Numbered from the stretch's first letter, positions 26,955-37,700 are shown. The stretch is DNA of 64,000 bases from JBEBVQ01 sp964527735 (GCA_964527735.1 CAZGPG010000011.1:1-64000), one strand, 5' to 3'. Program-made: numbers and translations. The notes: a model not told the origin generated them from the letters alone.

Positions 26955-27023
26955 TAATTGTTAATGGTTAATGATTAATGGTTAATTGTTAATGCCCCAT
27001 TAACCATTAACCATTATTAATTC
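26955..27023. repeat. Imperfect inverted repeat of TTAATGG words
   Basis: The left arm consists of tandem TTAATGGTTAATGATTAATG-type words; the right arm is the complementary CATTAACCATTAACCATTA. It fills the recQ-xerD gap and ends just before the xerD start. Same design as the hairpins at 22856, 27924, 33341 and 50789 but a different word. Confidence 0.65.
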
Positions 27024-27025
27024 TC

Positions 27026-27934
27026 ATGATCTGGGACGCATATCTTAAAGGCTTTAAGGCTTACCTCCGGCTGGAGCGTTCTATGTCGGATAATACCGTA
27101 AATGCCTATATGCATGATGTGCTGCTGTTGCGCAATATCATACGCGGGCAGGATGAGGCGGCAGATATAAAAAGCATCACCTTACAGCAGCTGCAGTCCT
27201 TCTTGCAGCAGGTACATGAGCTGGGACTGGCGGCATCCTCCCAGGCCCGTATACTGAGCGGGATCAAAGCGTTTTTCGGATATCTCATACTGGAAGGTGT
27301 GATCCTGTCGGATCCATCCGAATTGCTGGAAGCGCCCAAGCTAAAGCGGAGTCTGCCAGTTGTGCTGAGCATCGGGGAGATAGAGCAGCTTTTTGCCGCC
27401 ATAGATCACAGCACGCCCGAGGGCCAGCGCAACCGGGCGATGCTCGAAACCATGTACAGCTCGGGGTTGCGGGTGAGCGAGCTTGTAAATCTTGCTATCT
27501 CCAACCTGTATCTGGATGTCGGTTACCTGCGGGTAGTGGGTAAAGGGAATAAGGAGCGGCTTGTGCCGGTAGGCAGCGAGGCGGTAAAGCACATCCGGTT
27601 GTACCGGGAGCACATACGCAGCCGGGTGATGCCAGCCAAAGGAGCCGAAGATATATTGTTTTTAAACCGGCGGGGCGGAGGACTTTCGCGTGTTATGGTA
27701 TTTATGATACTCAAAGACCTGGCCGTCAAAGCAGGTATCGACCAAAGTATTCATCCCCATACCTTTCGCCATTCGTTTGCAACACATCTTGTGGAAGCCG
27801 GTGCCGATCTCCGGGCCGTACAGGAAATGATGGGGCATAAAAGCATTACCACAACAGAAATTTATACCCATCTCGATAAAGGCTATCTCCGTCAGACGCT
27901 GGAACGGTATCATCCGCGGTATGGGAATGTGTGA
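27026..27934 (+). CDS. xerD: Tyrosine recombinase XerD
   Basis: Site-specific recombinase of 302 residues that resolves chromosome dimers at dif together with XerC. The N-terminal SAM-like core-binding domain (about 1-90) is followed by the catalytic domain with Arg149 (SGLRVSEL), the HPHTFRHSFATHL box (His and Arg), the GHKSITTTEIY box with His, and nucleophile Tyr280. Full length and all catalytic residues are present. It is not flanked by integrase-type att sites, so a housekeeping Xer rather than a phage integrase. Its last codons lie inside an inverted repeat shared with the convergent hldD gene. Confidence 0.94.
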   Translation: MIWDAYLKGFKAYLRLERSMSDNTVNAYMHDVLLLRNIIRGQDEAADIKSITLQQLQSFLQQVHELGLAASSQARILSGIKAFFGYLILEGVILSDPSELLEAPKLKRSLPVVLSIGEIEQLFAAIDHSTPEGQRNRAMLETMYSSGLRVSELVNLAISNLYLDVGYLRVVGKGNKERLVPVGSEAVKHIRLYREHIRSRVMPAKGAEDILFLNRRGGGLSRVMVFMILKDLAVKAGIDQSIHPHTFRHSFATHLVEAGADLRAVQEMMGHKSITTTEIYTHLDKGYLRQTLERYHPRYGNV

Positions 27935-27990
27935 AATGTGACAAATGTGTTTAATGTGCTCAAACACATTTGTCATATTTCACACATTTC
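27924..27990. repeat. Inverted repeat, ATGTGACAAATGTG family, copy 1
   Basis: Arms 27924-27952 and 27962-27990 pair with two mismatches around a 9-base loop. The left arm covers the xerD stop and the right arm ends one base before the hldD stop, so it serves both convergent genes. Shares words such as GACAAATGTGTT with copies at 33341 and 50789. Confidence 0.8.
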
Positions 27991-28971
27991 TTAATAATAC
28001 TTCCCTTCTTTAATGTACTGCGTTATGTACTCCTGTACGCCCTCCTCAAGAGAATAGAAGGGTTCTGTATAGCCGGCATTCCGGATCTTCTGCATGTCTG
28101 CTTCCGTGAAATACTGATATTTATCCCGGATATCTTCCGGCGTGTCTATGTATTCGATATTTTCGGGTAATCCCAGCGTTGTAAAAATCGCTCTGACCAG
28201 ATCGTTGAAAGTGCGTGCCTGACCTGTGCCGATATTGTACAGACCGCTTTCCGGTTGCTGCTGCATCAGCCAGGTACACATGAGCACAACGTCATGCACG
28301 TATATGAAGTCACGCATCTGGCCCCCGTCGGGGTATTGCGGGTTATGCGAACGGAACAATTTTACGGTACCCGATTTCAGGATCTGGTTATAGGCATGGA
28401 AAATGACGGATGCCATACGCCCTTTATGGTATTCATTTGGCCCGTATACATTGAAGAATTTCACCCCTGCCCAAAAAGGAGGGGCGTGTTTTTGCTCCAG
28501 CGCCCAGATATCAAATTCGTTTTTGGAGACCCCGTACGGATTTAGAGGCTGCAGCTGCGCGGGGAGTGCATGATCGTCCTGATATCCCAGCTTGCCGTCA
28601 CCGTAAGTTGCTGCAGACGAGGCATACACCAGCGGTAGTTGTTCCTGTACGCATAATTCCCATACTGCTTTTGAATAATCGAGGTTCCACTTTTTATGCA
28701 CCGCATAATCCATTTCCGTAGTATCTGTACGGGCGCCCAGGTGAAATACATACCGGATTGTCTCCGGATGACGCCGGCACCAGTCAAAAAACTGATCCCG
28801 GTGCACTTTATGTATACGCTTTTTCTTCTTTAAATTCAGCACTTTGGCTTCGTCGGCAAAATCATCTGCCAGCACAAGGTTTTCGTATCCCAGCCCGTTC
28901 AGATAACCGGTCAGGTAGCTGCCTATAAAGCCGGCAGCACCTGTGATGACGATCGTATCACTTTTTTGCAT
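27991..28971 (-). CDS. hldD: ADP-L-glycero-D-manno-heptose 6-epimerase
   Basis: Short-chain dehydrogenase of 326 residues that converts ADP-D-glycero- to ADP-L-glycero-heptose for lipopolysaccharide core. The NAD(P)-binding motif TGAAGFIGSYL is at residues ~10-20, the catalytic region is YASSAATYGDG, and Tyr/Lys are in NPYGVSKNEFD. FNVYGPNEYHKGRMASV and RDFIYVHDV match HldD/RfaD proteins closely along the whole length. It is convergent to xerD. Other LPS heptose genes are not in the window. Confidence 0.88.
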   Translation of the reverse strand: MQKSDTIVITGAAGFIGSYLTGYLNGLGYENLVLADDFADEAKVLNLKKKKRIHKVHRDQFFDWCRRHPETIRYVFHLGARTDTTEMDYAVHKKWNLDYSKAVWELCVQEQLPLVYASSAATYGDGKLGYQDDHALPAQLQPLNPYGVSKNEFDIWALEQKHAPPFWAGVKFFNVYGPNEYHKGRMASVIFHAYNQILKSGTVKLFRSHNPQYPDGGQMRDFIYVHDVVLMCTWLMQQQPESGLYNIGTGQARTFNDLVRAIFTTLGLPENIEYIDTPEDIRDKYQYFTEADMQKIRNAGYTEPFYSLEEGVQEYITQYIKEGKYY

Positions 28972-29006
28972 AGGATTATATAACGTTAGTGGCTGCCACG
29001 CAGCAA

Positions 29007-29255
29007 TTAGTGATGGGCATCGTTGCCGTGCGCATCCGGTCCTCCGTGAGGAGACGCGTCATGATGCGATGCCGGAGCATGTGCGTCATGTGCACCGTGT
29101 CCTCCGTCATCATGCCCCATAACAGCTACAAAGTTAACGGCCGCGATAAACAGTCCTGCCAGGATCAGCACAAACCAGAATGCGGAACTTAACGCCGCCT
29201 TGGGCTTGTTCTCCGTAGAATAGTGTGCCGTGTCATGATTTGATTCGTGTGACAT
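29007..29255 (-). CDS. Small His/Asp-rich membrane protein, unknown function
   Basis: Protein of 82 residues. One membrane span (SAFWFVLILAGLFIAAVNFV, about 24-43) is preceded by a polar N-terminus and followed by a tail very rich in His, Asp and Gly (HDDGGHGAHDAHAP). The tail could bind metal ions. Small proteins of this kind occur near respiratory gene clusters in Bacteroidota, but no such cluster is visible here. It lies 35 bases upstream of hldD on the same strand and may share its transcript. No function is assigned. Confidence 0.65.
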   Translation of the reverse strand: MSHESNHDTAHYSTENKPKAALSSAFWFVLILAGLFIAAVNFVAVMGHDDGGHGAHDAHAPASHHDASPHGGPDAHGNDAHH

Positions 29256-29536
29256 GTTTGTTGGGTTGTATTTGATTACTACTACAAAAGTAACAGAGAA
29301 AAATTACAAATGAAAGTAGTAAATTTTACATATGTTATTTTGTCTTACCCAGGAAGGCTGATTACGCAGCTTTTGTGTGTATTACATGCCCCGCCGCTGT
29401 AAAAAAGAGTACAATAAAAATGTTAGCGTTGCGTTAATAAATCATTATACCGGCAGAATGCGGTATGTTGTGCATATACATTTTGATTAACTAAAGAAGT
29501 GATCGGCAGATTACTACGTTCAAAATAGGATGAACA

Positions 29537-29644
29537 ATGATTTTTAAGTTATCGAAAAAAAATACGCTTATCAAGCCCCGGACAATTACACTGTTCCTGA
29601 TCGTTTTTTATATACTGATGGCTGTTTTCGTGATTCTTTATTGA
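29537..29644 (+). CDS. Possible 35-residue single-span membrane peptide
   Basis: Short reading frame MIFKLSKKNTLIKPRTITLF followed by a hydrophobic stretch to the stop. AGGA at 29527-29530 is a good ribosome-binding site 6 bases before the ATG. A positively charged N-terminus and one hydrophobic helix (about 18-35) are protein-like. It sits in the 401-bp gap between the His-rich protein and the convergent M36 peptidase, ending 12 bases from the latter's stop. The rest of that gap shows no other gene. Function unknown. Confidence 0.4.
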   Translation: MIFKLSKKNTLIKPRTITLFLIVFYILMAVFVILY

Positions 29645-29656
29645 TCGAACCCCGTA

Positions 29657-32602
29657 CTAATGTTGTACACTGAGCTTCTTAGTCCATATATGTTTGCCGG
29701 TCTGCACTACCAGCAGATACTGGCCTGCGGGCAAATGTACGGTAGACATGGTATAGCGGTTATTCCCCGGTATAACATTGGTTTGATTTAGCTGCCGTCC
29801 GGTAATATCATATAGCGTAATCGTGCCCGTGGCGACACCATCATACAGTGCAATCTCCACCTGGTCGTCTGCGGGATTGGGATATATATTCACCTGTTTC
29901 TCCGGTTGCATATCATTGATACCGGTTTCTTCACCCAGATCGTATATGTAGAAATCATCTATCGCTGCCTCAACGGTACCTTGTCCCTGGTTGGGCAAGC
30001 TACCTATAACGCGGTCAGTAGCTGTAAATTTAAGTTGTATTGATGTGGCCTGCGGCAAATATTCATTTACGGAGAATATCCGTCGGCGCCAGTTATGATC
30101 TGCCTGGTAGGTTTGTTCTACTGAATGGAACCAGAACGGGGTGTCACCGGTCCTGATCTGTACCTGCCATGGGTCGGTACGTGCGTTGCTTCCCCGGTTG
30201 TTGGAGAACCACCGGTAATAGGATATCACCGGATGCTGAAAACCGCTGATGTCAAATACGGGTGTAATAACACTGGTGGAGCCGTTGTCAACATCTGCCT
30301 CATTGATGTTGGTCGGATTTGTAAGGGATGCAGGGTTTGCTGTAACCAGGCATTTTCCTTCGCTGTTTCCGGTACGGTCGGCATCGGGTTGACACTCAAG
30401 CCTGCCCATGACACTGTTCAGATAAGATCCCACAGGTACCGCCTGTTCCCATATCCCCGCGGTAGCATTGTCGCCTGGGGCATGACCGATCTGCCATCCG
30501 GTAAGTTCTTCATCGAAATTAAATCTTTGCACAGATCCTATACCTACGCCAAACTGATAAGGAATCGTGGATTGTGATGTGGGCAGTGTCGGGTTAAAGT
30601 CAGCAGGAGCAAATGAATTAGATGTGCCTGTATAATCGTACAGAGCGAAATAGTAATCTATGATACTGCCTGCCGCCTGTCCTGGTATGGTTCCTGAAAA
30701 CAGCATGTTATTGGTTGAAGACACTATCATATCTGTTGTGGTCCATGCCGTATCTCCCCGTAAACGGTAACAGAGCTTCAATTCTTTAAATAAAGGGAAA
30801 TTATCCGGTGGTAGTTGTACTTCTGCGGTTACGGCAGCGACGGCGTTTGCCTGCTGATTTGGTACTTCATCGTGTACTACTACGGCATTGGACAGCAGAT
30901 AAATGCCGTGCCGGGCAAAGGCGTTGATAATATTATCAATATTCGGCGTACCGTTACTTATATCATTATCGTCGTCATCATTCAGCAGGGCAGAGATCAG
31001 CACATCGTGATATACAGCGCCTTCCATACCATTGGGTCCATCGGGTGTATCGTACCAGGTCTTTGTGAAAAGCTCCATCATTTTGGGAATGTCTCCCAGT
31101 AAAACACCGAGTGTCCACCAGGCTCCTGCAATAATTTCGCCATCGGCGTGCACTTCGCCCCGTATATGCTGCGGATATACTTTCAGATCCTGATCATACC
31201 GGCGTATAAATCCGTTGCCGCTGGTATAGGCGCCGCTGCCCAATACCGGATTATGCGTAATGCCCAATGCCCAGATATCGGCATGGCCTTCATTCAGGGC
31301 GCCGTTGCGCATACGGTCTCCTACCTGCCAGTTGTAGAAATTCTGGGCAATGGCATGGCCATATTCATGATATACAATGTCGGCGCACATAGCAAAAGAG
31401 TTGCATCCGCTGCCGGCCTGGTAAAAATTGAGCGTATTAGGGCCCCCACTGTAAAAAGCATTACAGGTGCCGGATACATCCACATTGGTATTGATCGGAA
31501 TATCCAACGCTGTAAAATTGGTCAGGTAGCCCTTCATGAAATCATGTACCTTATTTACATGATAGTAGGCGTTCACAAAACGGGTAGCGGATGGGCTCAC
31601 ATCAGGGAATGTATAGGTAGTTCCGTTTGCTGAAATAGTATGGGTAAATGACGGGGTATTGTTATTGTTGTTGTTTTGTGCATCACGTACCCTGGCCCAT
31701 CTGCCCCTCAATGCAACGGTGGCTGTTTTGGGAGGATCGAGCGACGGAATGTCAAGCACTCCGGCTGCATCTGTATAATACTGGTTGCCCCCAATCGTAA
31801 CGCGGAGGTTGGCCAGTGGTTCCATAAGTGGCGGATCGGATGGAGTCAGCGGATGGATGGCTCCCTGTACGGTCAGGTCCAGATTGTCCTTTACTTCGTT
31901 GTCACGATACAGCAATTGTCCGCTTGTTGCGTCGACATAACCAGTCAGGTGTGTTTCTGCGCCATTGATGGTGCCGCCTAACGTAAAAGGCCATGCAGGC
32001 TGCAGGGCGTATCCATATTCGGCAGGTACCGGAAACCATTCCCAGTCTTCGGTCGTCTGTTCTGAAATCAGGAAGTTGCTTATATTTTCGATTGCCGTAG
32101 CCAATGCTGCTGCCGGAGATATGGCCGGTGTATTGGCGGCAACGGCTTCACCGTAAGCGTAATTTCTTATACGGACAAGTTTTCCGTCCTGGGTAAACCG
32201 CAGTGTCAGGCGGGCAAAGGCTACTTTATGTCCGGAGAAAAACTGCTCAAAATATGCATAGCCGGCATGAGGCGCAGTACTGGTACCAGTGAGTTCCCAG
32301 CCGTTTTTGGAAATGCCCGCTGCCGGTAAAATCTGTTCCAGGCAATAAGCGGCTTTTTCTGCAAGTGAATTTCCCGGTATAGGGATCGCCGGACCGTATA
32401 TATCGCGGTGCATACCGGTTATCCGGTCCCGGTGACTGACCCAGCCTGTCATATATTCAGGAAAAGATGCCGGAGCCACCTGAGTGTTGGACGGTAACTT
32501 ATGAAAATCAGAAAAAACAGAATAGGTGTACGATTCCTTATGCTGACCTGTTGCCGGAAATACCAGCAAGATCATCAGCATTAATCCGAGAAGTTGTTTC
32601 AT
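29657..32602 (-). CDS. Secreted M36 (fungalysin-type) zinc metallopeptidase with T9SS type A domain
   Basis: Secreted endopeptidase of 981 residues. A signal peptide (MKQLLGLMLMILLVFPATGQ) is followed by a propeptide-like region to about 230 and the M36 catalytic domain with the zinc motif HEYGH (His412, Glu413, His416) and downstream NEGHADIWALG, which supplies the third ligand Glu. Further Ig-like/MAM-like regions lead to a C-terminal type A sorting domain (VNIYPNPADDQVEIAL, DITGRQLNQ, AGQYLLVV). It probably degrades extracellular protein for nutrition. It is transcribed away from the OmpA-like gene. Confidence 0.93.
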   Translation of the reverse strand: MKQLLGLMLMILLVFPATGQHKESYTYSVFSDFHKLPSNTQVAPASFPEYMTGWVSHRDRITGMHRDIYGPAIPIPGNSLAEKAAYCLEQILPAAGISKNGWELTGTSTAPHAGYAYFEQFFSGHKVAFARLTLRFTQDGKLVRIRNYAYGEAVAANTPAISPAAALATAIENISNFLISEQTTEDWEWFPVPAEYGYALQPAWPFTLGGTINGAETHLTGYVDATSGQLLYRDNEVKDNLDLTVQGAIHPLTPSDPPLMEPLANLRVTIGGNQYYTDAAGVLDIPSLDPPKTATVALRGRWARVRDAQNNNNNNTPSFTHTISANGTTYTFPDVSPSATRFVNAYYHVNKVHDFMKGYLTNFTALDIPINTNVDVSGTCNAFYSGGPNTLNFYQAGSGCNSFAMCADIVYHEYGHAIAQNFYNWQVGDRMRNGALNEGHADIWALGITHNPVLGSGAYTSGNGFIRRYDQDLKVYPQHIRGEVHADGEIIAGAWWTLGVLLGDIPKMMELFTKTWYDTPDGPNGMEGAVYHDVLISALLNDDDDNDISNGTPNIDNIINAFARHGIYLLSNAVVVHDEVPNQQANAVAAVTAEVQLPPDNFPLFKELKLCYRLRGDTAWTTTDMIVSSTNNMLFSGTIPGQAAGSIIDYYFALYDYTGTSNSFAPADFNPTLPTSQSTIPYQFGVGIGSVQRFNFDEELTGWQIGHAPGDNATAGIWEQAVPVGSYLNSVMGRLECQPDADRTGNSEGKCLVTANPASLTNPTNINEADVDNGSTSVITPVFDISGFQHPVISYYRWFSNNRGSNARTDPWQVQIRTGDTPFWFHSVEQTYQADHNWRRRIFSVNEYLPQATSIQLKFTATDRVIGSLPNQGQGTVEAAIDDFYIYDLGEETGINDMQPEKQVNIYPNPADDQVEIALYDGVATGTITLYDITGRQLNQTNVIPGNNRYTMSTVHLPAGQYLLVVQTGKHIWTKKLSVQH

Positions 32603-32822
32603 GCAGTGATTTTAAAGACACGATTCATCTGCAATATAGTTTACTTTGAGTTAATTGTGATGTTTGGCATGTCTGTATTTTGCCCGGAATTTATTCCACC
32701 GTCCGGCTGTATTATCTGATTGTAATAGGCTATGTGAAAGGTGATAACAAGCAGGAAATATACAGGTACGGTTTTTATAGATACTATGGCAACATGAATT
32801 GTTAATCTTTAAAACTAAGCAT

Positions 32823-33338
32823 ATGAAACAAATTATTTTAGCATTTACCGTAGTTTTTTTTATAACTGGTTTTATTGCCTGCAGCAGCAGTAAAAATGCT
32901 GCTACCGGGCCATACGTAAGCAGCTTCTATAAAAAACTGAAGAAAGAATTACCTGATGCGAAAATCTCTAAATCAGGAGATACGGTAAGGGTGATCTATC
33001 CCGAGCTGGCCATGTTTGATTTTGGTAAAGATGAGATCAAGCAGGAGGCACTTCCGTCGTTTAAAAGATTTGCATTTGTACTGCAGAAGTACGACCGCAT
33101 TCATTTTATTATCAATGGGCATACGGACAGTATCGGAAGTGATGATGTAAACAGGCCGTTGTCGGAAAGCCGGGCTACAAATACCAGGCAATTGATGGTG
33201 GATAACCGCATCCTGAGCAACCGTATGCGTACTAACGGATTGGGAGCTTCACAGCCATTAGAAAGTAATGCGACCACAGACGGGCGGCAGGCCAACAGAA
33301 GAGTAGAATTCCTGCTGTATGATGCCAGGAAGGACTAA
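32823..33338 (+). CDS. OmpA-family outer-membrane lipoprotein
   Basis: Lipoprotein of 171 residues. The ATG at 32823 is chosen over 32799 because it starts the lipoprotein signal MKQIILAFTVVFFITGFIAC, with the lipobox cysteine at residue 20. The C-terminal OmpA-like domain (about 55-170) carries the peptidoglycan-binding pattern INGHTDSIGSDDVNRPLSE, then LGASQPL and GRQANRRVEF. It tethers the outer membrane to peptidoglycan. Length is that of Pal-like proteins. It is convergent with sucC, with an inverted repeat between them. Confidence 0.92.
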   Translation: MKQIILAFTVVFFITGFIACSSSKNAATGPYVSSFYKKLKKELPDAKISKSGDTVRVIYPELAMFDFGKDEIKQEALPSFKRFAFVLQKYDRIHFIINGHTDSIGSDDVNRPLSESRATNTRQLMVDNRILSNRMRTNGLGASQPLESNATTDGRQANRRVEFLLYDARKD

Positions 33339-33340
33339 CT

Positions 33341-33411
33341 AATGTGACAAATGTGTTGAATGTGTGAAATGTGATAAACACATTCGTCACATTCAACACA
33401 TTTGTCATATT
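33341..33411. repeat. Inverted repeat, ATGTGACAAATGTG family, copy 2
   Basis: Arms 33341-33373 and 33379-33411 pair with few mismatches around a 5-base loop ATAAA. It starts 3 bases after the OmpA-like stop and ends 10 bases before the sucC stop. Its right arm is almost identical to that of the copy at 50826-50858. Confidence 0.85.
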
Positions 33412-33421
33412 GTTGAAAGAC

Positions 33422-34639
33422 CTATGCAGAAACAGCTTGCTGTACCAGCTCCGCCGCTTCGCTAAGCAAGATGGCGGACTGTACCTTCAGGCCTGAGTTT
33501 TCGATCAGTTCTTTTGCTACTTCGGCATTCGTACCCTGCAGCCGGACGATGATCGGGATGTTGATATTCCCCAGGTTCTTATAAGCTTCGATAACACCGG
33601 CAGCTACACGGTCGCAACGAACGATGCCTCCGAAGATATTGATCAGGATCGCCTTTACGTTCGGATCTTTCATGATGATACGGAACCCGGCTTCTACCGT
33701 CTGTGCATTGGCGGTACCGCCTACATCCAGGAAGTTGGCCGGCTCGCCGCCTGCCAGCTTGATCATATCCATTGTTGCCATGGCAAGCCCGGCGCCATTA
33801 ACCATACAGCCTACGTTACCATCCAGCTTTACATAATTCAGGTTAAATTCACCGGCTTCTACCTCTGTGGGGTCTTCTTCACTTTTATCGCGCAGATCGG
33901 CGAGGTCGCGGTGGCGGATCAGAGCGTTGTCATCGAGATCCATTTTACAGTCTACCGCAACGATCTTGTCGTCGGACGTTTTGAACAGCGGATTGATCTC
34001 GAGCATGGCGCAATCAAGACCGGTATATGCATTGTACAGGTTGGTTACGAACTGCACCATACCTTTGTGAGCGACACCGCTCAAGCCAAGGTTGAAGGCG
34101 ATCTTGCGCGCCTGGAATCCCTGCAGGGGCAGATTCGGAGCTACCCATTCCCTGAATATTTTTTCCGGTGTATTGTGTGCTACTTCTTCGATATCCATCC
34201 CGCCTTCGGTAGAATACATGATGACGTTCTGTTTTTTTGCACGGTCGAGCAGGATAGAGAGATAAAATTCTTTTCTTTCGCCCGGCCCGTCATAATACAT
34301 ATCCTGGGCGATCAGTATTTTATTTACTTTTTTACCTGCCGCACCGGTTTGAATGGTCACCAGTGTGTTGCCAAGTATGTTTTTAGCGACGGTTGCAGCA
34401 TCTTCAACGCTTTTGATCACTTTTACACCGTGCTGTTCCGGTACCTCTTTCATAGTACCTTTGCCACGTCCGCCGGCATGTATCTGTGCTTTCAGCACGG
34501 CAAACTTACTGCCTGTGGCGGCGGCGATTTCTTTATATGCTTTTACGGCTTCGTCAGTATTGTCAACAGCGATGCCTTCCTGTGTCGGTACGTTATAGCG
34601 TTTCAGTAATTCTTTGGCTTGATATTCATGCAGGTTCAT
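33422..34639 (-). CDS. sucC: Succinyl-CoA synthetase beta subunit (ADP-forming)
   Basis: TCA-cycle enzyme subunit, 405 residues, acting with SucD to convert succinyl-CoA to succinate with ATP formation. It begins MNLHEYQAKELLKRYNVP, has the ATP-grasp segment KAQIHAGGRGKGTMKEV and the C-terminal CoA-ligase region FLDVGGTANAQTV and INIFGGIVRCD. Full length. SucD is not adjacent, which is common in this phylum. Confidence 0.97.
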   Translation of the reverse strand: MNLHEYQAKELLKRYNVPTQEGIAVDNTDEAVKAYKEIAAATGSKFAVLKAQIHAGGRGKGTMKEVPEQHGVKVIKSVEDAATVAKNILGNTLVTIQTGAAGKKVNKILIAQDMYYDGPGERKEFYLSILLDRAKKQNVIMYSTEGGMDIEEVAHNTPEKIFREWVAPNLPLQGFQARKIAFNLGLSGVAHKGMVQFVTNLYNAYTGLDCAMLEINPLFKTSDDKIVAVDCKMDLDDNALIRHRDLADLRDKSEEDPTEVEAGEFNLNYVKLDGNVGCMVNGAGLAMATMDMIKLAGGEPANFLDVGGTANAQTVEAGFRIIMKDPNVKAILINIFGGIVRCDRVAAGVIEAYKNLGNINIPIIVRLQGTNAEVAKELIENSGLKVQSAILLSEAAELVQQAVSA

Positions 34640-34655
34640 TCAGCAAAAATTTTTG

Positions 34656-34663
34656 CAAAGGTA
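34656..34663 (-). promoter_or_regulatory. sucC -7 promoter element
   Basis: On the minus strand TACCTTTG fits TAnnTTTG and lies 16 bases upstream of the sucC ATG, giving a short leader. No clear -33 TTTG is seen. Confidence 0.55.
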
Positions 34664-34774
34664 ATTGTTTCGGTGGTTTTTATTCGGTTAAAATGAAAAC
34701 ATATTTATATCAAATCGCATATTGAGATCGGGATTATATGTGTATTTGCCTCCAGGGTATGTTTAGTACTGCTT

Positions 34775-37700
34775 TTATCTGATCAGGGTTACGTCTCCGC
34801 GAAAGGTTTTTTGTCCGCCGGAAAGAGGCAACTCTACCGTAGCATGGTAGAAATAAGTACCGACAGGCGCCGGCGCCCCCTGGAACGTTCCATCCCATCC
34901 TTTTGAGGGATCCGACGTATCAAAGACCAGTTGTCCGAATCGGTTGAATATCTGGAGCTGGATCAGTTTGTCAAAACGAAGGTGCAGAATTTTAAAATGA
35001 TCATTCAGCCCGTCTCCATTAGGAGAGAATGCCGTAGGAAATACGGATCCGGATTCGTAAAACACATCCACATATACCCGGGCGGATCCTTCACATCCAT
35101 ACCGGTTGATTCCGGTCAGTGTATAAGTTATCGGTGCCATCGGTTTGACCCAGGGGCTCGGTTCTGTAATGCCACTGAGATAAGTGCCGGGCGACCAATG
35201 CCAGGATACTGCATCGCCTACCGGGAAAAACTGGAAGGAATCCCCGAGTTGTATTACGGTATCGTATGGGGTGATCAGATCAAACTGGAACGGAGGCAAA
35301 ATGGTTATAGTAAAACTGTCACGTCCGCTACATCCGGCAGATGTGACTGCTTCTGCAATCACAAGGTGCGTGCCCGGTTCGGCAAAAAAGAAGTTGGATG
35401 CACCCTCTTCATATCTGAAATGTCCTTCCGGAACCAGCCATCTGAATGTATATTCCTGGCTGGTGGGTGTTGCACGTACTGTGAGCGGCAGAGAGTCCTG
35501 CAGGGGACATAGGGTAGTGTCTTTGGGTAAACGTACAACGGGATACTGCTCTACTTTTATGGTATGAGATACCGTTCTTGGTGGGCAGGTGATTGGAGCG
35601 CCGGGCTGGAAAACCGTCAGTGAAACGGTTGTGGTTTTCGTGGGTCTTATCCTGACGGATAAAGAATCTTTATTGTCGAGAAGATTCTCGGGAGACCATG
35701 CGAAGGGTAGGGCGGGAGCAATGTTCCCCGTCAGTTCTACTTCATCTCCGGGGCAGATCACGCCGGCAGACGCTGTAATGTGCGCATACAGTGAATCATA
35801 TATCCATATTGTATCGCGGGCAATGATTTTTTCACATCCGCATAATGAATAGGTATTGATGATCACATGTTTGGGATCGGGTACCGATGGAGTATTTACC
35901 GGTAATGGCTTGATCTCCAGTGAAACGGAAGACTGGTTGGCAGCGAGCACAATGGAGTCCGGGATCCATTGATAATCGGTCCCGTTGATGGCATCGCCAG
36001 CTATCTGATATCTTATTGTTAATGGTCTGGGTTGTGCTTTCCGTTCAAAACGGAGGAAGGCGGATTTACATCCGCGGACACAATGGGTTTCTTTGCTGCC
36101 TGCCCCGCCGCCGCTGAGTTGTGAGACTGTTACTTCCGGTACAATACCGAAGTCGAATTTAAAACTGACATTATCAACCCCGGTGTTCCACTTGACGGTT
36201 GAAAAGGCTGCCGGTGTTACAGGCCAGGCGGGCTGGTCGGAGCAAACTGAGTGATACACGACACCCTGCGGATCCATCCTGGAAACACCGGGATGATTAT
36301 GATCCATGTTTGTGCCCATATAACTGCCGAATATAAGGCTATCCATATCAGAGGTAAACGCCGCAAAGTAGAAAGGACGTGCTGCAGACATGAATGCATC
36401 CGGCGTGAGCGGCATGCCGTTTTGCGGTGTATTACTGGCAAGCGTTGCCACCAGGAGGTTGCCGCACAGATCTACCATCATAGATGTAGGGATGACGCCG
36501 GATGCGTTTGAGCCGGTTCGTCCTGATGCAAGGGAAGCCGTTAGGTCCGGCCTTAGCTTATCGATAAAAATACTTCCGTTTGTCATGTGACTTCCGGGAG
36601 TAGTTATAGGGTAATTGCCCTGGGTAGTGCCGGATACGTAAACATGCCCCTCACAGTCAAACGCCACTCTGAGCGCTGCGTCGTCCTGATTGGTACCCAG
36701 AAAAGTGGACGCGATGAGCTGGTTTGTCTGATTGTCGATAAGCATGGCAAATCCTTCCTGCCTGCCGGGACGTGTGGTGAGGAATGCGCCGGTTGTTACC
36801 GGAAAGTTGCTGCTGCCAGTGACGCCTACAACACAAATTCTGTCAAGTTCCCGGCTGTAGGAGATGCCTATGCCTCCGTCACGTCCGCTGCCGCCGAAGT
36901 AGCTGCTGTATTGTAATGTGCTGAGGTCCGGCGTCATCTTGAATACCACGGCATCATACCCGCCGGACAACGTGCTGTTATATGCGAGCTGCGTAACCGG
37001 GAAATTGCCGGATTCGGTGTTGGATGTGACCCAGATATTTCCTGCCTTATCAACCGCAATATCGGCGGGATTAAGTTCATTATTCGTGCCGATACTTGTA
37101 TAATTTTGAGTGCCGCTGTTTATCAGCATGGACTCTCTTGATGATCCGCCGATAAACGTGGAGCCGATAAGGTTACTGCCGTCTGCAGAGAATTTGGCCA
37201 CATACAGATCATTGAATCCGTTCATTGCAGATTGATATGCATTGGGGGTGACCGGCATGGCAGGGTTGGATACGCAGCCGGTAAGTATTACTTCGTCAAG
37301 ATTATTTACGATCATTGAATTTGGGTGTACAATTCCTTGTCCCGTTCCTCCGAAATAGGTAGCGTATATCAGAGAGTCTCCGTTCTTGCTGAATTTGCTG
37401 ATCGCGGCAGTATAACTTGGATAGGTGGTCTGGTAGGCCCCGGTCGTAACCGGCCAGCCATCCGTTGCTACTGCCGCTGTATACAGGCATCCGTTCTGGT
37501 TATAGGCAGTGGAGTGTGCATATTTCCCCGAGCCGTTGCTGCCGCTGAACGTAGCGAAGATCAGGTCAGGGTCAATTATGAGCGGGTAATTGTGGTCATA
37601 TCCCTCCGGAAAGGCAAAACTCAAACGATTGCCTTTAAGCACGTAATTCGAAGCAACCGGAATGCGTTTGCCCTGAATGATCTGGTATGTGACCGGCGCA

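Noticed and set aside
27026..27934. Phage or island integrase
   Set aside because: Length and motifs fit chromosomal XerD, with housekeeping genes on both sides and no att-like duplication.
33341..33411. CRISPR array
   Set aside because: The repeated words form one self-complementary hairpin; there are no regular unique spacers and no cas genes.
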